Assembly: GCA_963555705.1 (NCBI GenBank)
Contig: OY743172.1
Location: 21,637,446 to 21,701,445 of the forward strand
Source of the DNA: Ligustrum vulgare
Taxonomy: Eukaryota; Streptophyta; Magnoliopsida; Lamiales; Oleaceae
Reading direction: 5' to 3'
DNA: 64,000 nucleotides
Below, piece by piece: positions 1 through 11,113 of the stretch (positions are counted from its first letter, which is position 1; every line of letters begins with the position of its first letter). The position numbers and the translations under genes were made by a program. The notes under the pieces were generated by a model. That model saw nothing but the letters and a program-made list of their open reading frames with translations. It was not told the DNA's origin and searched no databases.

Positions 1-775
1 TGAAAAAAAAAAAAAAAATTTGTACAAAAAACGCAAAACGTCCAAAACCTCGTTTTGGGCGTTTTGTGTGTATTTCACCAAAAAAATGTTCAAAATGCTG
101 AAAACGCGTTTTGAGATTTTTTTTAAAAGAATTATCCTAACTTAGAACTAAGCTTAATATAAAATTTTTATTTATTTATTTATTTATTATTTTTTTTTAA
201 GAATTATCCTAACTTGGAACTAAGCCTAAATAATTTTTTTATTTTATTTTTTTTTAGAATTATCCTAACTTAGAACTAAGTTTAAATAAAATTTTATTGA
301 ATTCAATATCAACATTACAAAAAAAAAAATTAAGTGGAAATTCTTGTTGTTATATTTCAAAAAATGCCTTAATAAATGGATTCTGATGGTTTTGAAAGAA
401 CTTACATTTTCTGGATTTTAATAGAACTAGAGCTTCCTTAAATCCCGAACCTAATCAAGCTGTGTTAATATAGACTCTTAATACTCATATTAGTGTGTTG
501 TATGTAATCATGTTTTCAGTATATTGTGAAAGGAAATTTAAGTTTGAGTCAGTAGTATTCTGCAAGCAAATTAATTAAAAATAGTTTAAGTAGTATTCTG
601 CAAAATTTCAAACAGAACGTGTTCTCCAGGTTTTCATTTTCAAAAGCAGTTTTCAGAAATGACAAACCAAACACGTTTTTAGCAAATTTGAAAACAAAAA
701 TAAAAACAGGAAATACAAAACATTTTCGAAAATGAAAATACAAAATAAAATACAAACAGAATGCCACCTAAGACC
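1..775. repeat. Copy A of a diverged tandem duplication
   Basis: AT-rich, non-coding. This stretch reappears from about 866 onward in the same order. Both copies have the block reading aaaacgcaaaacgtccaaa, the units containing gaattatcctaactt followed by aactaagc, the segment ending in gtgaaaggaaattt, and the segment gagtcagtagtattctgc. Within copy A the gaattatcctaactt unit is itself repeated three times (about 128, 199 and 257). The palindrome cattttcgaaaatg near 723-736 suggests fold-back or MITE ancestry, but no clear element boundary is seen. Confidence 0.7.
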
Positions 776-1070
776 CTGTTCTTTTTGCTGTTTTGAGGTA
801 GTTTTCTGTTTCTATTTTCGAAAATACTAAAAACGCGTTCTCTTTACCATTTTCGAAAACGCATTTTGGAAAAAAAAAAAAAATTGTACACAAAACGCAA
901 AACGTCCAAACCTCGTTTTTGACGTTTTGTGTATATTTCAACAAAAAATGTTCAAAACGTAGAAAACACGTTTTGGGAATTTTTTTTTTTTTTAAGAATT
1001 ATCCTAACTTGAAACTTAGCATAAATAATTTTTTTTTTTTTTTTGGAGAGTTATCCTAACTTGGAACTAA

Positions 1071-1250
1071 GAGCTTGTTTGGTAAATGAAATATTTTTAA
1101 CACAAATTTTCAAACTCAATTTCAACCATTAATTCTTAGTCAAGTCCACAATTTTTGACTTTTCAAACATTTTTAAACCATACATCCATTAAAAAACAAA
1201 AAAATAAAAAATTACAAAAATAAAAAATTTTCACATTACCAAACAAGTTC
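1071..1250. mobile_element. Tourist-like MITE (PIF/Harbinger type), TSD TAA
   Basis: A 180-bp element with 15-bp terminal inverted repeats differing at one base: GAGCTTGTTTGGTAA on the left, TTACCAAACAAGTTC on the right. It is flanked by TAA on both sides (1068-1070 and 1251-1253). The uninserted sequence actaagcctaaa occurs near 220. A TAA target duplication and a TIR of the type G-G/A-x-C-T-TGTTTGG are typical of Tourist MITEs. It has no coding capacity. Similar sequence is seen at 22912-23100 and 54493-54655. Confidence 0.85.
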
Positions 1251-1529
1251 TAAGCCTAAATAAAGTTTTATTGAATTCAATATCAATATTACAAAAAAAA
1301 AAAAAAAAAAAATTAAGTGAGAATTCTTGTAGTTATATTTCAAAAAATGCCTTGATAAATGGACTATGGTGGTATTGAAAGAATTTGCATTTTCTGGATT
1401 TTAATAGAACCAGAGCTTCCTCAAATCCCGAACCTGATCAAGCTGTGTTAATATAGACTCTTAGTGCTCACATTAGTGTGTTGCAGATAACCATATTTTC
1501 AGTGTATTGTGAAAGGAAATTTGAGCTTG

Positions 1530-2323
1530 TGATGTGATCCGGACCCTCGACAATCGGAGTCATAGCAGGCTTGACGGGAAAATATAAATATTCAAGCCAA
1601 AACAAGAATTCAACAGGTTCGACGAGCTTTGAAGATCAAACAGTGTCGAAAAGAACCGGAAAATTAAGCAGCTGACCTTTTACGGCCGTGAAAGTTGGAA
1701 TCACGACCGTAACGCAGCTATCGCAATTTTTGGGTAGAACATGACTTACGGCCGTAACAAATTCTTCACGGCCGTAACTTCGATATCAACTTTGGACCAG
1801 AGAAGGGCTTACGGCCGTAAGCCTGGTATTTACGGCCGTGACGTATTAACGGATCAGATTTTTCCCAGATTTTTGTATATTTTATTTCCTTTTCCTATTT
1901 TAGTTATTTTAGGTTAGTTAGAATTCTATTTTGAGTAAATTAGCGATTAGGGTTTTATTTTGCTTATTTATACGCCTTTTTGATTCATTGTAAAAAAGAT
2001 TTTGATGATTAAATAAAACAGAGATTGAATGTTTTTCAATTGTTTAATGTGTGGATTCACATTATAAACCCAAACTTATCAAGATTGATTATCTTGTGGC
2101 ATTAATCCCGAATTTATCAAATATTCGCGAGAATATTTGTGGCGTTCAAATCAGAGACTTATCAAGGAGATTGGGCAAATCCTTGTGGTGTTTCGAAAGT
2201 CGTGGTTCTTTATTCCGCATCGTCGATTCATCGCGTCGTGAATATCGGGTCATGATTCATCCGTCCAACCACAACCTGAGTTCGGAACTTTCCGGCGTTT
2301 CTTCCGCGCTTCGAATCTCATCA
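1530..2323 (+). mobile_element. Solo LTR of the ACGGCCGT-palindrome family, TSD gcttg
   Basis: A 794-bp sequence beginning TGATGTGATCC and ending ATCTCATCA, flanked by the 5-bp direct repeat gcttg (1525-1529 and 2324-2328). It is homologous to both LTRs of the element at 3059-6294 but in the opposite orientation. No internal region or second LTR is adjacent, so it is a solo LTR, the usual product of LTR-LTR recombination. It contains several copies of the palindrome TTACGGCCGTAA or one-base variants between about 1680 and 1845. The open frame at 2051-2329 is not evidence of a gene. Confidence 0.9.
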
Positions 2324-2480
2324 GCTTGAGTCAGTAGTATTCTGCAAGCAAATTAATTAAAAATAGTTTAAGTAGTTTTTGCAAAATTTCAAAAAGAACG
2401 TGTTTTCTAGCTTTTCATTTTCAAAAACAGTTTTCATATATGACAAACCAAACGCGTTTTTTGCAAATTTGGATGCACAT

Positions 2481-3003
2481 TTGACAATTTATTTATCATT
2501 TTTGGTAGAACATTTGGGGATTTTAATATTATGAAGTGTCCTTATTTGGTAACATACTAACATTATACATCAAACCATCGGTTAATTCACCGCTTAGAAA
2601 ATAAAAGTGCAATATTCATCTGTTGCTCATTTAAATTCTTTGTTGTTTACAGATTTAAATTTCTTTCAAAAACCATCCAAGCAGTTATTAAGAAGATTTC
2701 TCAATTGCTAGATGATTTGCGTGCATGTTATAGTGAATCTATAGTATTGCAGGCTAGAGTGCGAAGAGATGATCTAATATTATTTCTGATTCAATTAAGA
2801 GTCAAGGTTGTCTGTGTTTATACGATGTTTTAGCTTTCTGTTGAAGTCAAATATAGTGATTTTTTTTTTTTTTTTGCTTTGTCTTGGTTTTTTTATTATT
2901 TATTTTTTTGCATTGTCTTGATTTCTCTGTTCTCAGTATTTAGAAATTGGTCAAGTATTCTTAACAAGTTAACATGGTTCAATTTTGTTTTGTTGATCGC
3001 AAG
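2481..3003. other. Probable intron of the C2/GRAM pseudogene
   Basis: AT-rich sequence lying just upstream of the first recognisable exon of the C2/GRAM pseudogene. The open stretch at about 2652-2805 includes residues reading QARVRR, which resembles the QAR-K-QKG segment found just before this exon in the family. That match is too short to call an exon with confidence. Nothing else is recognisable. Confidence 0.35.
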
Positions 3004-3058
3004 CACCGATCATGCATGGGATCAAAGCACAAGTGGATGGTTGGTTGCTAATAGTTGC
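3004..3058 (+). pseudogene. C2/GRAM protein pseudogene, exon fragment 1a (start of second C2 domain)
   Basis: The reading includes GIKAQVDGWLLIVA, which matches the conserved start of the second C2 domain of plant C2 and GRAM domain-containing proteins (Arabidopsis At1g03370 type). These are predicted membrane-lipid or Ca2+-binding proteins with C2, GRAM and VASt domains. The exon is cut inside the codon after GTT-GC by the LTR element at 3059-6294. Its continuation lies at 6300. The 5' end is uncertain: an acceptor-like AG precedes 3004, and there is a small length difference near GATCATG. Confidence 0.8.
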
Positions 3059-3861
3059 TGATGAGATTCGAAGCGCGGAAGAAACGCCGGAAAGTTCCAA
3101 ACTCAGGTTGTGGTTGGACGGTGGAATTATGACCCGATATTCACGACTCGATGGCTCGACGATGCGGAATAAAGAACCACGACTTTTGAAACGCCACAAA
3201 GAATTGCCCAACTTCCTTGATAAGTTTCTGGTTTTAAACGCCACAAATATTTTAGAAAATATTTGATAAGTTCGGGATGAACGCCACAAGATGATAATCT
3301 TGATAAGTTCTATGAAATACAGGAATCCACCTATATGTTTTATTGAATCCTCAATAAACTGTTTAATCAAAATCAAATCTAGTCTGAATTACAATGAATG
3401 GAAAAAGCGTATAAATAAGCAAACAAAAACCCTAACCACTAATTGACTCAAAATAGAATCCTAATTAAACTAAAATAGCTAAAATAACTAAAATTGGAAA
3501 AAGGAAGTAAAACAATCAAGATCCGACGAAATTTGATCCGCTCCTCAGTTACGGCCGTAAATACCGGGCTTACGGCCGTAAGCCCCTCTCGGGTCCAAAG
3601 TTGATACCGCAGTTACGGCCGTGACGAATTTGATTACGGCCGTAAGTTACGTTCTGCCCAAAAATTGCGATAGCTGCGTTACGGCCGTAATTCCAACGGT
3701 TACGGCCATAAAAGGCCTTCTGCTTAATTTTCTGGATCTTTTCGACACGGTTTGATCTTCAAAGCTCGTCGAACCTGTTGAATTCTTGTTTTGGTTTGAA
3801 TATTTAAATTTTTCCGTCAAGCTTGCTATGACTCCGATTGTCGAGGGTCCGGAACACATCA
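3059..3861 (-). repeat. 3' LTR (minus orientation)
   Basis: Ends are TGATGAGATTC and ACACATCA. The sequence is nearly co-linear with 5500-6294 and with the solo LTR at 1530-2323. It contains a run of ACGGCCGT palindromes between about 3552 and 3712. Confidence 0.92.
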
Positions 3862-4275
3862 TACCCTCCTTCTTTAGGATGATTCGTCCCGAATCATAGC
3901 TTTGTTCCTGTTGTTTCACTTCACCTCCTGGATCAAACGGAAAATTATTGCTTCCATGTCGAGGGATGACCAATAGTATCCTGTAACTTGGGTTACATGA
4001 ATGGATAGAAGTAGAAACTTCTGTGGGCATTGGTGGTGTTGCCCAAATTTCCAAGCACATTTAACCTGCAAGACAATTAAATAAAGTGGGGAGGAAAATG
4101 TTAGGTTCATGAGGTACAAGGTATGAATCCTTGTATTCATGAATTATCACCGTCAATTCCACCTTTTGAACCACGAGACCCTTCTTTTCACCTCGTTCTC
4201 CTTTTACAACTTCTTGCTCACCCCCCTCTATCTCTTTTCTCTAAAGCTCGGTTACTTCCTCTAACTCAAGATTTT

Positions 4276-5034
4276 CTAGCTCATCCACCTCTTCAATTTT
4301 TTTCTTTCAAATTCAACCACATCTTCTACCTCCACATTCGTATCACCATGTTCGCACACTACCTCATCACTATCCAAATGTGGATCTACCAATTCAAAAC
4401 CCAAAATTTGAACTTCTACCTCAACTTCCAATTCATTCCTCTCATCATCAACAATTTCATTCTTAATCACTTCCTCACTACCCAACTCCACATTTTCCTC
4501 ATTAAATTTTGGAGTTTGTTTATTTGTTTTTAATTTCAACTCTCCCTCCTTTTTATCAATATCCTTATCCCCACGATGCCTCTTATTACACCACTTTTCA
4601 CTCTCCTTCCTTACCCTCCGTGAATCTTCTAGTACTTCCTCTAATGTCAACCCATATAGTACGCATGTTTTCCCTTTCTTAAGGAATTTGTATAACTGCA
4701 TACTCTTATCATAAACAGCCTCCCTCCTATGTCTCCAAGGTTTTCCCAATAAAATATGTTAAGATTTCAATGACACTACATCACATCATACATCCTTACT
4801 ATACCTTCCCTGGGTGATAGGCACTAGAACTTGTTTGATTACTTTGAAATTCCCAAACTCACTCATCCACGTCATCTTATAAGGTTTATAGTACGGTTCT
4901 AGGGACAATCCTAATTTTTCAACCACAGTGCTACTAACGAAATTAGTAAAGCACTTTCCATCAATCGCCAAACTGCACCCCTTATGATCCACATAACATC
5001 TAGTTTTGAATAAAAAGTCCGGATAATAATCCAT
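4276..5034 (-). pseudogene. Degenerate gypsy-type aspartic protease (retropepsin) with a following acidic/basic tail
   Basis: On the minus strand, 5034-4786 reads CSLAIDGKCFTNFVSSTVVE followed by KLGL and later VIKQVLVPITQGRYSKDV. This is the layout of plant Ty3/gypsy retropepsins (C-S-x-x-IDGG-S/C-TN-V-S-x-x-VEKLGL). The same frame continues through two stops (between 4785 and 4750) into HILLGKPWRHRREAVYDKS, the ILLGRPW block that closes such proteases. A charged region of about 130 residues without a recognised domain follows. The catalytic triad appears as D-G-K rather than D-S/T-G. With internal stops and no downstream RT, this is a relic and not a working enzyme. Confidence 0.7.
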
Positions 5035-5485
5035 TCCTTATGTGACTTAAAAGAAATTCAAGAATAAAGAGGATTTAGACATCAAATAGCAAGAACGACT
5101 TTTATTGACTTGGAAGGAAATGAATACCAAGAATTTTAAAGAAACTCAAGAAAGTGGTTCTTGAATTTTGGAATGACTTTTTTTATTTTTATTTTGAATA
5201 ATGAATTTTCGGAATTAAATAATAATAATTTTTTTTAAATAAATCCGAAAATTCGACACGAACACAACAAAACAAACGAAACAGGATTTGGATAAGAATT
5301 GAACAAAATAAATACTTTTGAATTTTTGTTGAATTTTTATATGGATCAAACTGGAAAAAAATTATTGGTACGAAGAACACTCAAGAAAAGAAAGACTCAA
5401 CAACAAGATATTGATCATTCTTATGACAGACTCGATGATAAACATAAGAATTAAACTGGATAGAAAAACCTGAATTCAGAGTTCA

Positions 5486-5497
5486 GCTCTGATACCA
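5486..5497 (-). promoter_or_regulatory. Primer binding site for initiator tRNA-Met
   Basis: On the minus strand this reads TGGTATCAGAGC, placed two bases inside the 5' LTR (5500-6294). It matches the complement of the 3' end of plant initiator tRNA-Met and sets the orientation of the element. Confidence 0.9.
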
Positions 5498-5499
5498 GA

Positions 5500-6294
5500 T
5501 GATGAGATTCGAAGCGCGGAAGAAACACCGGAAAGTTCCAAACTCAGGTTGTGGTTGGACAGTGGAATTATGACCCGATATTCACGACGCGATGGCTCGA
5601 CGATGCGGAATAAAGAATCACGACTTTCGAAATGCCACAAGGAATTGCTTAACTTCCTTGATAAATTTCTGATTTTCAACGCCACAAATATTCTAGAAAA
5701 TATTTGATAAGTTCGGGATGAACGTCACAAGATGATAATCTTGATAAGTTCTATGAAATATAGGAATCCACCTATATGTTTTATTGAATCCTCAATAAAC
5801 TGTTTAATCAAAATCAAATCTAGTCTGAATTACAATGAATGGAAAAAGCGTATAAATAAGCAAACAAAAACCCTAGCCACTAATTGACTCAAAATAGAAT
5901 CCTAATTAAACTAAAATAACTAAAATTGGAAAAAGGAAGTAAAATAATCAAGATCCTGCGAAATTTGATCCGCTCCTCAATTACGACAGTAAATACCGGG
6001 CTTACGGCCGTAAGCACCTCTCGGGGCCAAAGTTGATACCGCAGTTACGACCGTGACGAATTTGATTACGGCCGTAAGTCATGTTCTGCGCAAAAATTGC
6101 GATAGCTGCGTTACGGCCGTAATTCCTACGGTTACGGCCATAAAAAGGCCTTCTGCTTAATTTTCTGAATCTTTTCAACACGGTTTGATCTTCAAAGCTC
6201 GTCGAACCTGCTGAATTCTTGTTTTGGCTTGAATATTTAAATTTTTCCGTCAAGCCTGCCATGACTCCGATTGTCGAGGGTCCGGAACACATCA
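5500..6294 (-). repeat. 5' LTR (minus orientation)
   Basis: A 795-bp copy with the same TGATG and CATCA ends as 3059-3861. It shares the palindrome cluster (about 5990-6150), with some units decayed (for example TTACGACAGTAA). Confidence 0.92.
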
Positions 6295-6432
6295 GTTGCC
6301 TTAATTGAAGGAAGCAATTTGGTAGTCATTGAAGCAAGCGAGTTCTCTGACCCGTATGTGCATGGTGTTTTCTTGCAATGGGGAAAAAAACTAGCACTAT
6401 CAAGTTTCAGAAATCTGATCCTCATTGGAATG
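6295..6432 (+). pseudogene. C2/GRAM pseudogene, exon fragment 1b (C2 domain core)
   Basis: This continues the exon cut at 3058. After one copy of the TSD is removed, the frame reads on as LIEGSNLVVIEASEFSDPYV, the C2 loop containing the conserved SDPYV. A 1-bp shift just after this changes frame, and SCNGKKTSTIKFQKSDPHWN follows, again matching the family. The exon ends at 6432 on a GT donor (6433-6434) with a codon split as g|aa. The next exon starts at 6555 and completes GAA (Glu). One of the Ca2+-loop acidic positions reads E. The frameshift makes it non-functional. Confidence 0.85.
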
Positions 6433-6554
6433 GTATTTCTATTATCTTCTAAGCATTTTAATACCTGTCTTTTAATTGAATTAATAACATACTTTAATAA
6501 GTGATTGGTTCATCACTTGTTTAATTTACTTCTTGGAACGATAGTGCCTCACAG

Positions 6555-6579
6555 AAATCTTTGAATTTGATACAATGGA
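6555..6579 (+). pseudogene. C2/GRAM pseudogene, exon fragment 2a
   Basis: A short piece after a cacAG acceptor, reading EIFEFDTM, cut at ATGGA by the Athila element. The continuation is at 22814. The intron 6433-6554 has GT and AG borders. Confidence 0.85.
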
Positions 6580-8074
6580 TGATAGAGCGCATATTTGCTA
6601 TTTAATTTGTGATATTTCCTCTTAGTCCATTGATTTTAAATGCTTAAATTGTGGATGTTAATCATATTTTATATTTTCTGGATTAGGTGGAGAACTTAGA
6701 TCAAAATGGATTCAATATCACAAATTAAAAGAACAAGTTTGGAACTCAAAAAGTATACAATTAGATCAGGACTTTGCATAAGGCGTGGCCACACCTTATG
6801 AATTCTGAAAGACAGCAACCTCAAATATTTAATGGACTGGACTTGTAGACTTTGGAGGTAAATGGGCTCAAATGTTGGACTTGAAAATTGGCAGCAACTA
6901 ACTCTATTATGAAGAGTCAGCCATGCCCATAAATGGAAGAGAGAATCAGCACATCAATATAATTTTTTGGGCCCATGTTTACTCTTAAGTTGGACCATGG
7001 AAGAGATAGGAGGCTCAACAAGGAAATTGAGAAGGGCACTACAAAAATGGAGAGTTTGGGCCACAACAGAAAAAAGAAGGAAATTCTGGGAATTAAAAGG
7101 GATCCCAGCAGCTCACGTTTGGAGGGGAGGAGGTACTTCTTTTAGGGAAAAAGAACTCTCGGCACAGCAAGAGGAATTCATTTGGAGAAGCCACGTTTTC
7201 ATCAATCTGAAATTTAGAGTTGGACACTTTTGTTTAATTATTTTTTCTTTTTTTAGTTTTTGATTAACAATGTTAATGAGTAGCTAATTTATTATTCCAG
7301 TTCAAGGTTATTCGAAGTTTTGATTCACTAAGAGTTGTGAGATATAATTAAATTTAATTGTTCTCTATTTATATGTCTTTTGCTTGTGAATTGAAGTTGT
7401 TATTTTGATTTATTAACTCAAAGTGCACGTTGTTTTAATTGTCAAAATGATACTTAGTTAATTAGGAATCTAAATCCGTAATTGTTTAGGTTTTCTAATA
7501 TAAGTGACAAATAACATAGTTAATTATAGATTGATTTTTGACTCATGTTATGAAGGCATATAACCTAATTTAAATAAATCACACGTGTGAATTCATTGGT
7601 TAGAATTGGTCATCTCTCTAGAAATTAATGCTATTGATAAATTAAATCCTATGATCGTATCTAGGGTTGTCTATTGATTAAGAAAATAATCAACGCGCGT
7701 CTCTTGATTATCGACAAAATAAGGAGAGATATGTTGTTAGATAGTATCAATGACCATAACTAATTTAGAGAATGAGTTAAGGTTTTTATCTTTGTATCCA
7801 TGATCAATTCTGTAAATCAATATTGAGATTATACCTTGGCCTGGATATCTATTTAACTTGATATTTCCAAAAATTTTAAATTGCACTTTTTTATTTACAA
7901 ATTGATTTTACATTCAAAATTCAAAAACCCCCCTTGTTTTTAATTTTTTGTTTTAATTTTCTTGAAGAATTAAATCTAACCAATCTCTGTGGATTCGACC
8001 TTGTTCACCACTATTGCAATTTATTTTTATAAGAGTAAGAAAATATTATTATTTGTTGGATTCGACACCTATCA
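6580..8074 (+). repeat. 5' LTR of Athila element 1
   Basis: Begins TGATAGAGCGCATATT and ends CACCTATCA. It includes the palindrome-like segment AAGGCGTGGCCACACCTT (about 6780-6797). The open frame at 6967-7263 lies inside the LTR and is repeated in the 3' LTR, so it is not treated as a gene. Confidence 0.93.
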
Positions 8075-8080
8075 AATTTT

Positions 8081-8100
8081 TGGGGCCCGTTGCCGGGGAT
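8081..8100 (+). promoter_or_regulatory. Primer binding site, tRNA-Asp type (mutated)
   Basis: Reads TGGGGCCCGTTGCCGGGGAT, six bases after the 5' LTR. It differs by a few changes from TGGCGCCGTTGCCGGGG, the complement of the 3' end of plant tRNA-Asp(GUC) that Athila-type elements use. The intact version is seen in the second Athila element at 56500. Confidence 0.8.
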
Positions 8101-8204
8101 TGGTGTTAATCAGATTTAGTTTTTCATTTACTGTTTTTTTATTTTTTTATTTTTATCTCTTTTACTTATTTCTTTATTTCTTTTATGCCCCGTTGTTCTC
8201 GTAC

Positions 8205-9640
8205 AGGTGAGTTGCAATACGACCCTGAAATTAAGAAGACATCTCAAAAATTGAGGAAGGAAGCTAAGTTGCGCAAATAAATCAGATTGAATCTAGTAGC
8301 TGACCCGACAGATTCAACAACTGATTCTTCTAGTGATTCTGAAACAGATCAAGAGAAAACAATGACCAATAAGGAAAGAACTCTAAGGGAATTGGCTGCA
8401 CCAAATGAAAATCAACAGCCACTTTGCATTCAATATCCGGTCTGAGATGTGAGATTTGAATTGAAATCTGAATTGATCCATTTGCTACCCAAATTCTATG
8501 GGCTTGAGAATGAAGACCCCCACAAACATCTGAAGGAATTCCACATGGTGTGTTCAAGTATGAAACCACAAGGAGTGGCTGAAAAACAAATCAAGCTGCG
8601 GGCTTTTCTATTCTCATTAGTTGACAAGGCAAAAGATTGGCTGTTCTATCTACCACCAGGTTCTGTAGCTACATGGACAGGAATGGTCAGATTATTTCTT
8701 GACAAATTTTTCCCAGCCTCAAGAGTTGCAAATATCAGAAGAGAGGTATGTGGAATCAAAAAGAGAGATACTAAAACCTTGCATGAATATTGGGAAAGGT
8801 TTAAACAGCTGTGAGAAAGCTATCCTCAACATGGAATTTCTGAACAATTACTCATTCAATACTTCTATGAGGGATTGTTACCAATGGAGAGGAAGATGAT
8901 GGATGCAGCTAGCGGAGGAGCTATAGTGAATAAAACCCCAATTGCCGCTAGGGATTTGATCTCCATCATGGCTGCTAACACACATCAGTTTAGATTTAGA
9001 CAAGACACCCTTGTAAAAAAGGTGAATGAGGTAAATGTATCTTATCTTGAAAATCAAATAGCAAATTTAACCTCTTTTGTTCAATAAATGGCTGCAAGGA
9101 ATATGCAACAGGCTAAAGCATGTGGAATCTGTGCTGCCACTAGTCATCCAACCGACACATGCCCAACTCTTCAAGAGGATTCATTTGAGCAAGCTAATGC
9201 ATTTGGGAGATTTCCAGGTCCACCTCAATCGAAGTATGATCCTTATTCAAATACTTATAACCCAGGATGGAGGGATCATCCCAACTTTAGCTATCAGACC
9301 AAGCCGCAATTCCAACAGTTCCAACAATTTCAGCCCAGATAGCCTACCCCTCAACCACAACAACCTTCTTCGAGTTCAGGTATATCTCTAGAAGAAATTG
9401 TGAAATCACTTGCAACTAATACACAACAATTTCAACAGGAAACGAGGACAGGCATGAAGAATTTGGAGACTCAAGTGAGTAATTGGTGTCAACTGTGAGC
9501 CGATTGGAATCTCAAGGCAAATTACCTTCCCAAACCATTGTCAACCCAAAGGGCCAAAACAAAATGCCAGTGCAATCACTCTGAGATGCGGGAAGGAACT
9601 GAAAGAGCCTAGTAAGTCAAAGCCAGGTAATTTGGGAGAG
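8205..9640 (+). pseudogene. Athila gag (broken by several stops)
   Basis: The reading frame can be followed through stops near 8278, 8443, 8812, 9085 and 9340. It includes FELKSELIHLLPKFYGLE, DPHKHLKEFHMVCSSMKPQG, the retrotrans-gag core with DWLFYLPPGSVATW and FLDKFFPASR, and a CCHC zinc knuckle CGICAATSHPTDTC near 9121-9162. The typical Athila motif YSNTYNPGWRDHPNFSY follows. This is the capsid/nucleocapsid region that would package element RNA in the cytoplasm. The stop at 8812 lies where relatives have a Cys or Trp codon. It cannot give a full-length product. Confidence 0.88.
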
Positions 9641-11113
9641 AAAACTGAAAAGGAAGTCATCCCACAACGTCAAACTGACCAACCTAAAGTACTTGACAAA
9701 GAACAACCAAAGATTTTCACGACACCTCCTCCATTCCCTACAAGATTGAGCAAATCCAAGAAGGAGGAAGAAGAGAAGAAAATCATGGAAACATTTCGAA
9801 AAATTGAGATAAATATTCCCTTACTTGATGCAATTAAACATGTGCCTCGATATGCTAAATTTTTTAAGGAGTTGTGCACCAACAAGAGAAAATTGAAAGG
9901 GAATGAAAAGATAAGTGTTGGAGAAAATGTTTCAGCTGTTCTCCAGAAAAAAATTACCTCCTAAATGCAAGGACCTAGGTATGTTTACCATCCCTTGTAA
10001 GGTAGGTAAAATTAGAATTGAGAAGGCCATGTTAGATCTAGGAGTTTCAATAAATGTCATGCCCTTGTCTATTTATTCATCTTTAAATATTGGTCCATTG
10101 AAAGAAACAGGCGTGATTATTCAATTAGCTTATAGGTCCAATGTGTACCATGAGGGAGTCTTAGAAGATGTTTTGGTTCAAGTAAATGAATTGGTTTTTC
10201 CTCCTGATTTTTATGTACTTAATATGGAGGAAGATGATTCTTCTAATCCTACACCTATTTTACTAGGAAGACCATTTCTTAAAACATCTAGGACAAAAAT
10301 TGATGTGCATGCTGGAACACTCACAATGGAGTTTGATGGTGAAATCATTAAATTTAATATTTATGAAGCCACGAGATATCCTAGTGATGTGTCCCCTGTT
10401 TATGTTATGGATGTTATCGACCCTCTAGTACAAAATATTTTTGATCTTAACGATGATGATAAGCTGAATGTTACACTTAGCAGGAACCTCACTCGTGATG
10501 GACTAGAGAAGGCTATGAAGAATTTTGTGTTGGATTTTGATTTGCAAGAAGCAATTCATGAGCTTGAGTCACTTGAACCGATAAGGTATAATGTATCTCA
10601 AATTGAATTGCCTATTTCTCACATAAAACTTCTTTCTTCTATTGAGCAGGCACCAAAATTGGAATTGAAACCCCTACCGGACCATTTGAAGTATGTGTTT
10701 TTAGGAGAAGGAGAAATGCTCTTGGTAATTATTTCCAAGAAACTCTCTCCCTTGGAAGAAGAGAAATTGACTCGGGTGCTTAGGGAGTATAAACAAGCAA
10801 TTGGGTGGACTATGGCTGACATTAAAGCATTGAGCCACTCTACTTGCATGCATAGGATATTACTAGAAGAAGATTGTAAGCCCTCTAGAGAAGCCCAACG
10901 AAGACTAAATCCACCAATGATGGAAGTGGTAAAGAAAGAAATTTTAAAACTTCTGGATGCAGGTATGATCTATCCAATTTCTAACAGTAAATGGGTGAGT
11001 CCAGTTCAGGTAGTCCCAAAGAAAATAGGTATAACAATGATTAGAAATTCTGAAGGTGAGATGATCCCTACTCGTGTTGAAAATGGGTGGCGGGTATGTA
11101 TTGATTATAGGAA
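9632..11113 (+). pseudogene. Athila protease and start of reverse transcriptase
   Basis: 9632-9964 reads the gag-protease linker ending PRYAKFFKELCTNKRKLKG. A 1-bp shift in the A-run near 9950 moves to the frame KLPPKCKDLGMFTIPCKVGK. The retropepsin motif is DLGVSINVMP (near 10037-10066), with ILLGRPF near 10257. The RT palm begins with MHRILLEEDCKPSREAQRRL and VSPVQVVPKK and runs to [10 protein letters not shown] second frameshift near 11113 (YRNF-KCSN stop) breaks the frame. Protease and fingers domain are recognisable, but the polyprotein cannot be translated continuously. Confidence 0.88.

Larger units (their letters stand above)
866..2480. repeat. Copy B of the tandem duplication, with two later insertions
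   Basis: This is the second copy of the block at 1-775. It is longer because a MITE (1071-1250) and a solo LTR (1530-2323) have inserted. The sequence resumes after the solo LTR at gagtcagtagtattctgc exactly where copy A is continuous (near 545). Copy A therefore gives the empty-site sequence for both insertions. Confidence 0.7.
3059..6294 (-). mobile_element. Non-autonomous LTR retrotransposon, TSD gttgc
   Basis: A complete element in minus orientation with LTRs at 3059-3861 and 5500-6294 and a 5-bp TSD gttgc (3054-3058, 6295-6299). The PBS, read on the minus strand, is TGGTATCAGAGC (5486-5497), two bases inside the 5' LTR and complementary to initiator tRNA-Met. The polypurine tract is AAGAAGGAGGGTA beside the 3' LTR (3862-3875). 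The internal region is only about 1.6 kb and holds a relic of a retropepsin domain; no RT or integrase is seen. It must have been mobilised in trans if it moved in this form. It interrupts an exon of the C2/GRAM pseudogene. Confidence 0.92.

Noticed and set aside
549..767. 72-residue minus-strand open frame
   Set aside because: Low-complexity F/L-rich translation of a duplicated AT-rich repeat; its counterpart in copy B is not open.
3012..3266. Open frame running from the C2 exon into the LTR element
   Set aside because: Chimeric reading across the insertion at 3059; the part after the junction is LTR sequence and not protein.
4123..4533. Plus-strand 136-residue frame
   Set aside because: It is the antisense shadow of the charged tail after the minus-strand protease relic; the composition is C/T-driven.
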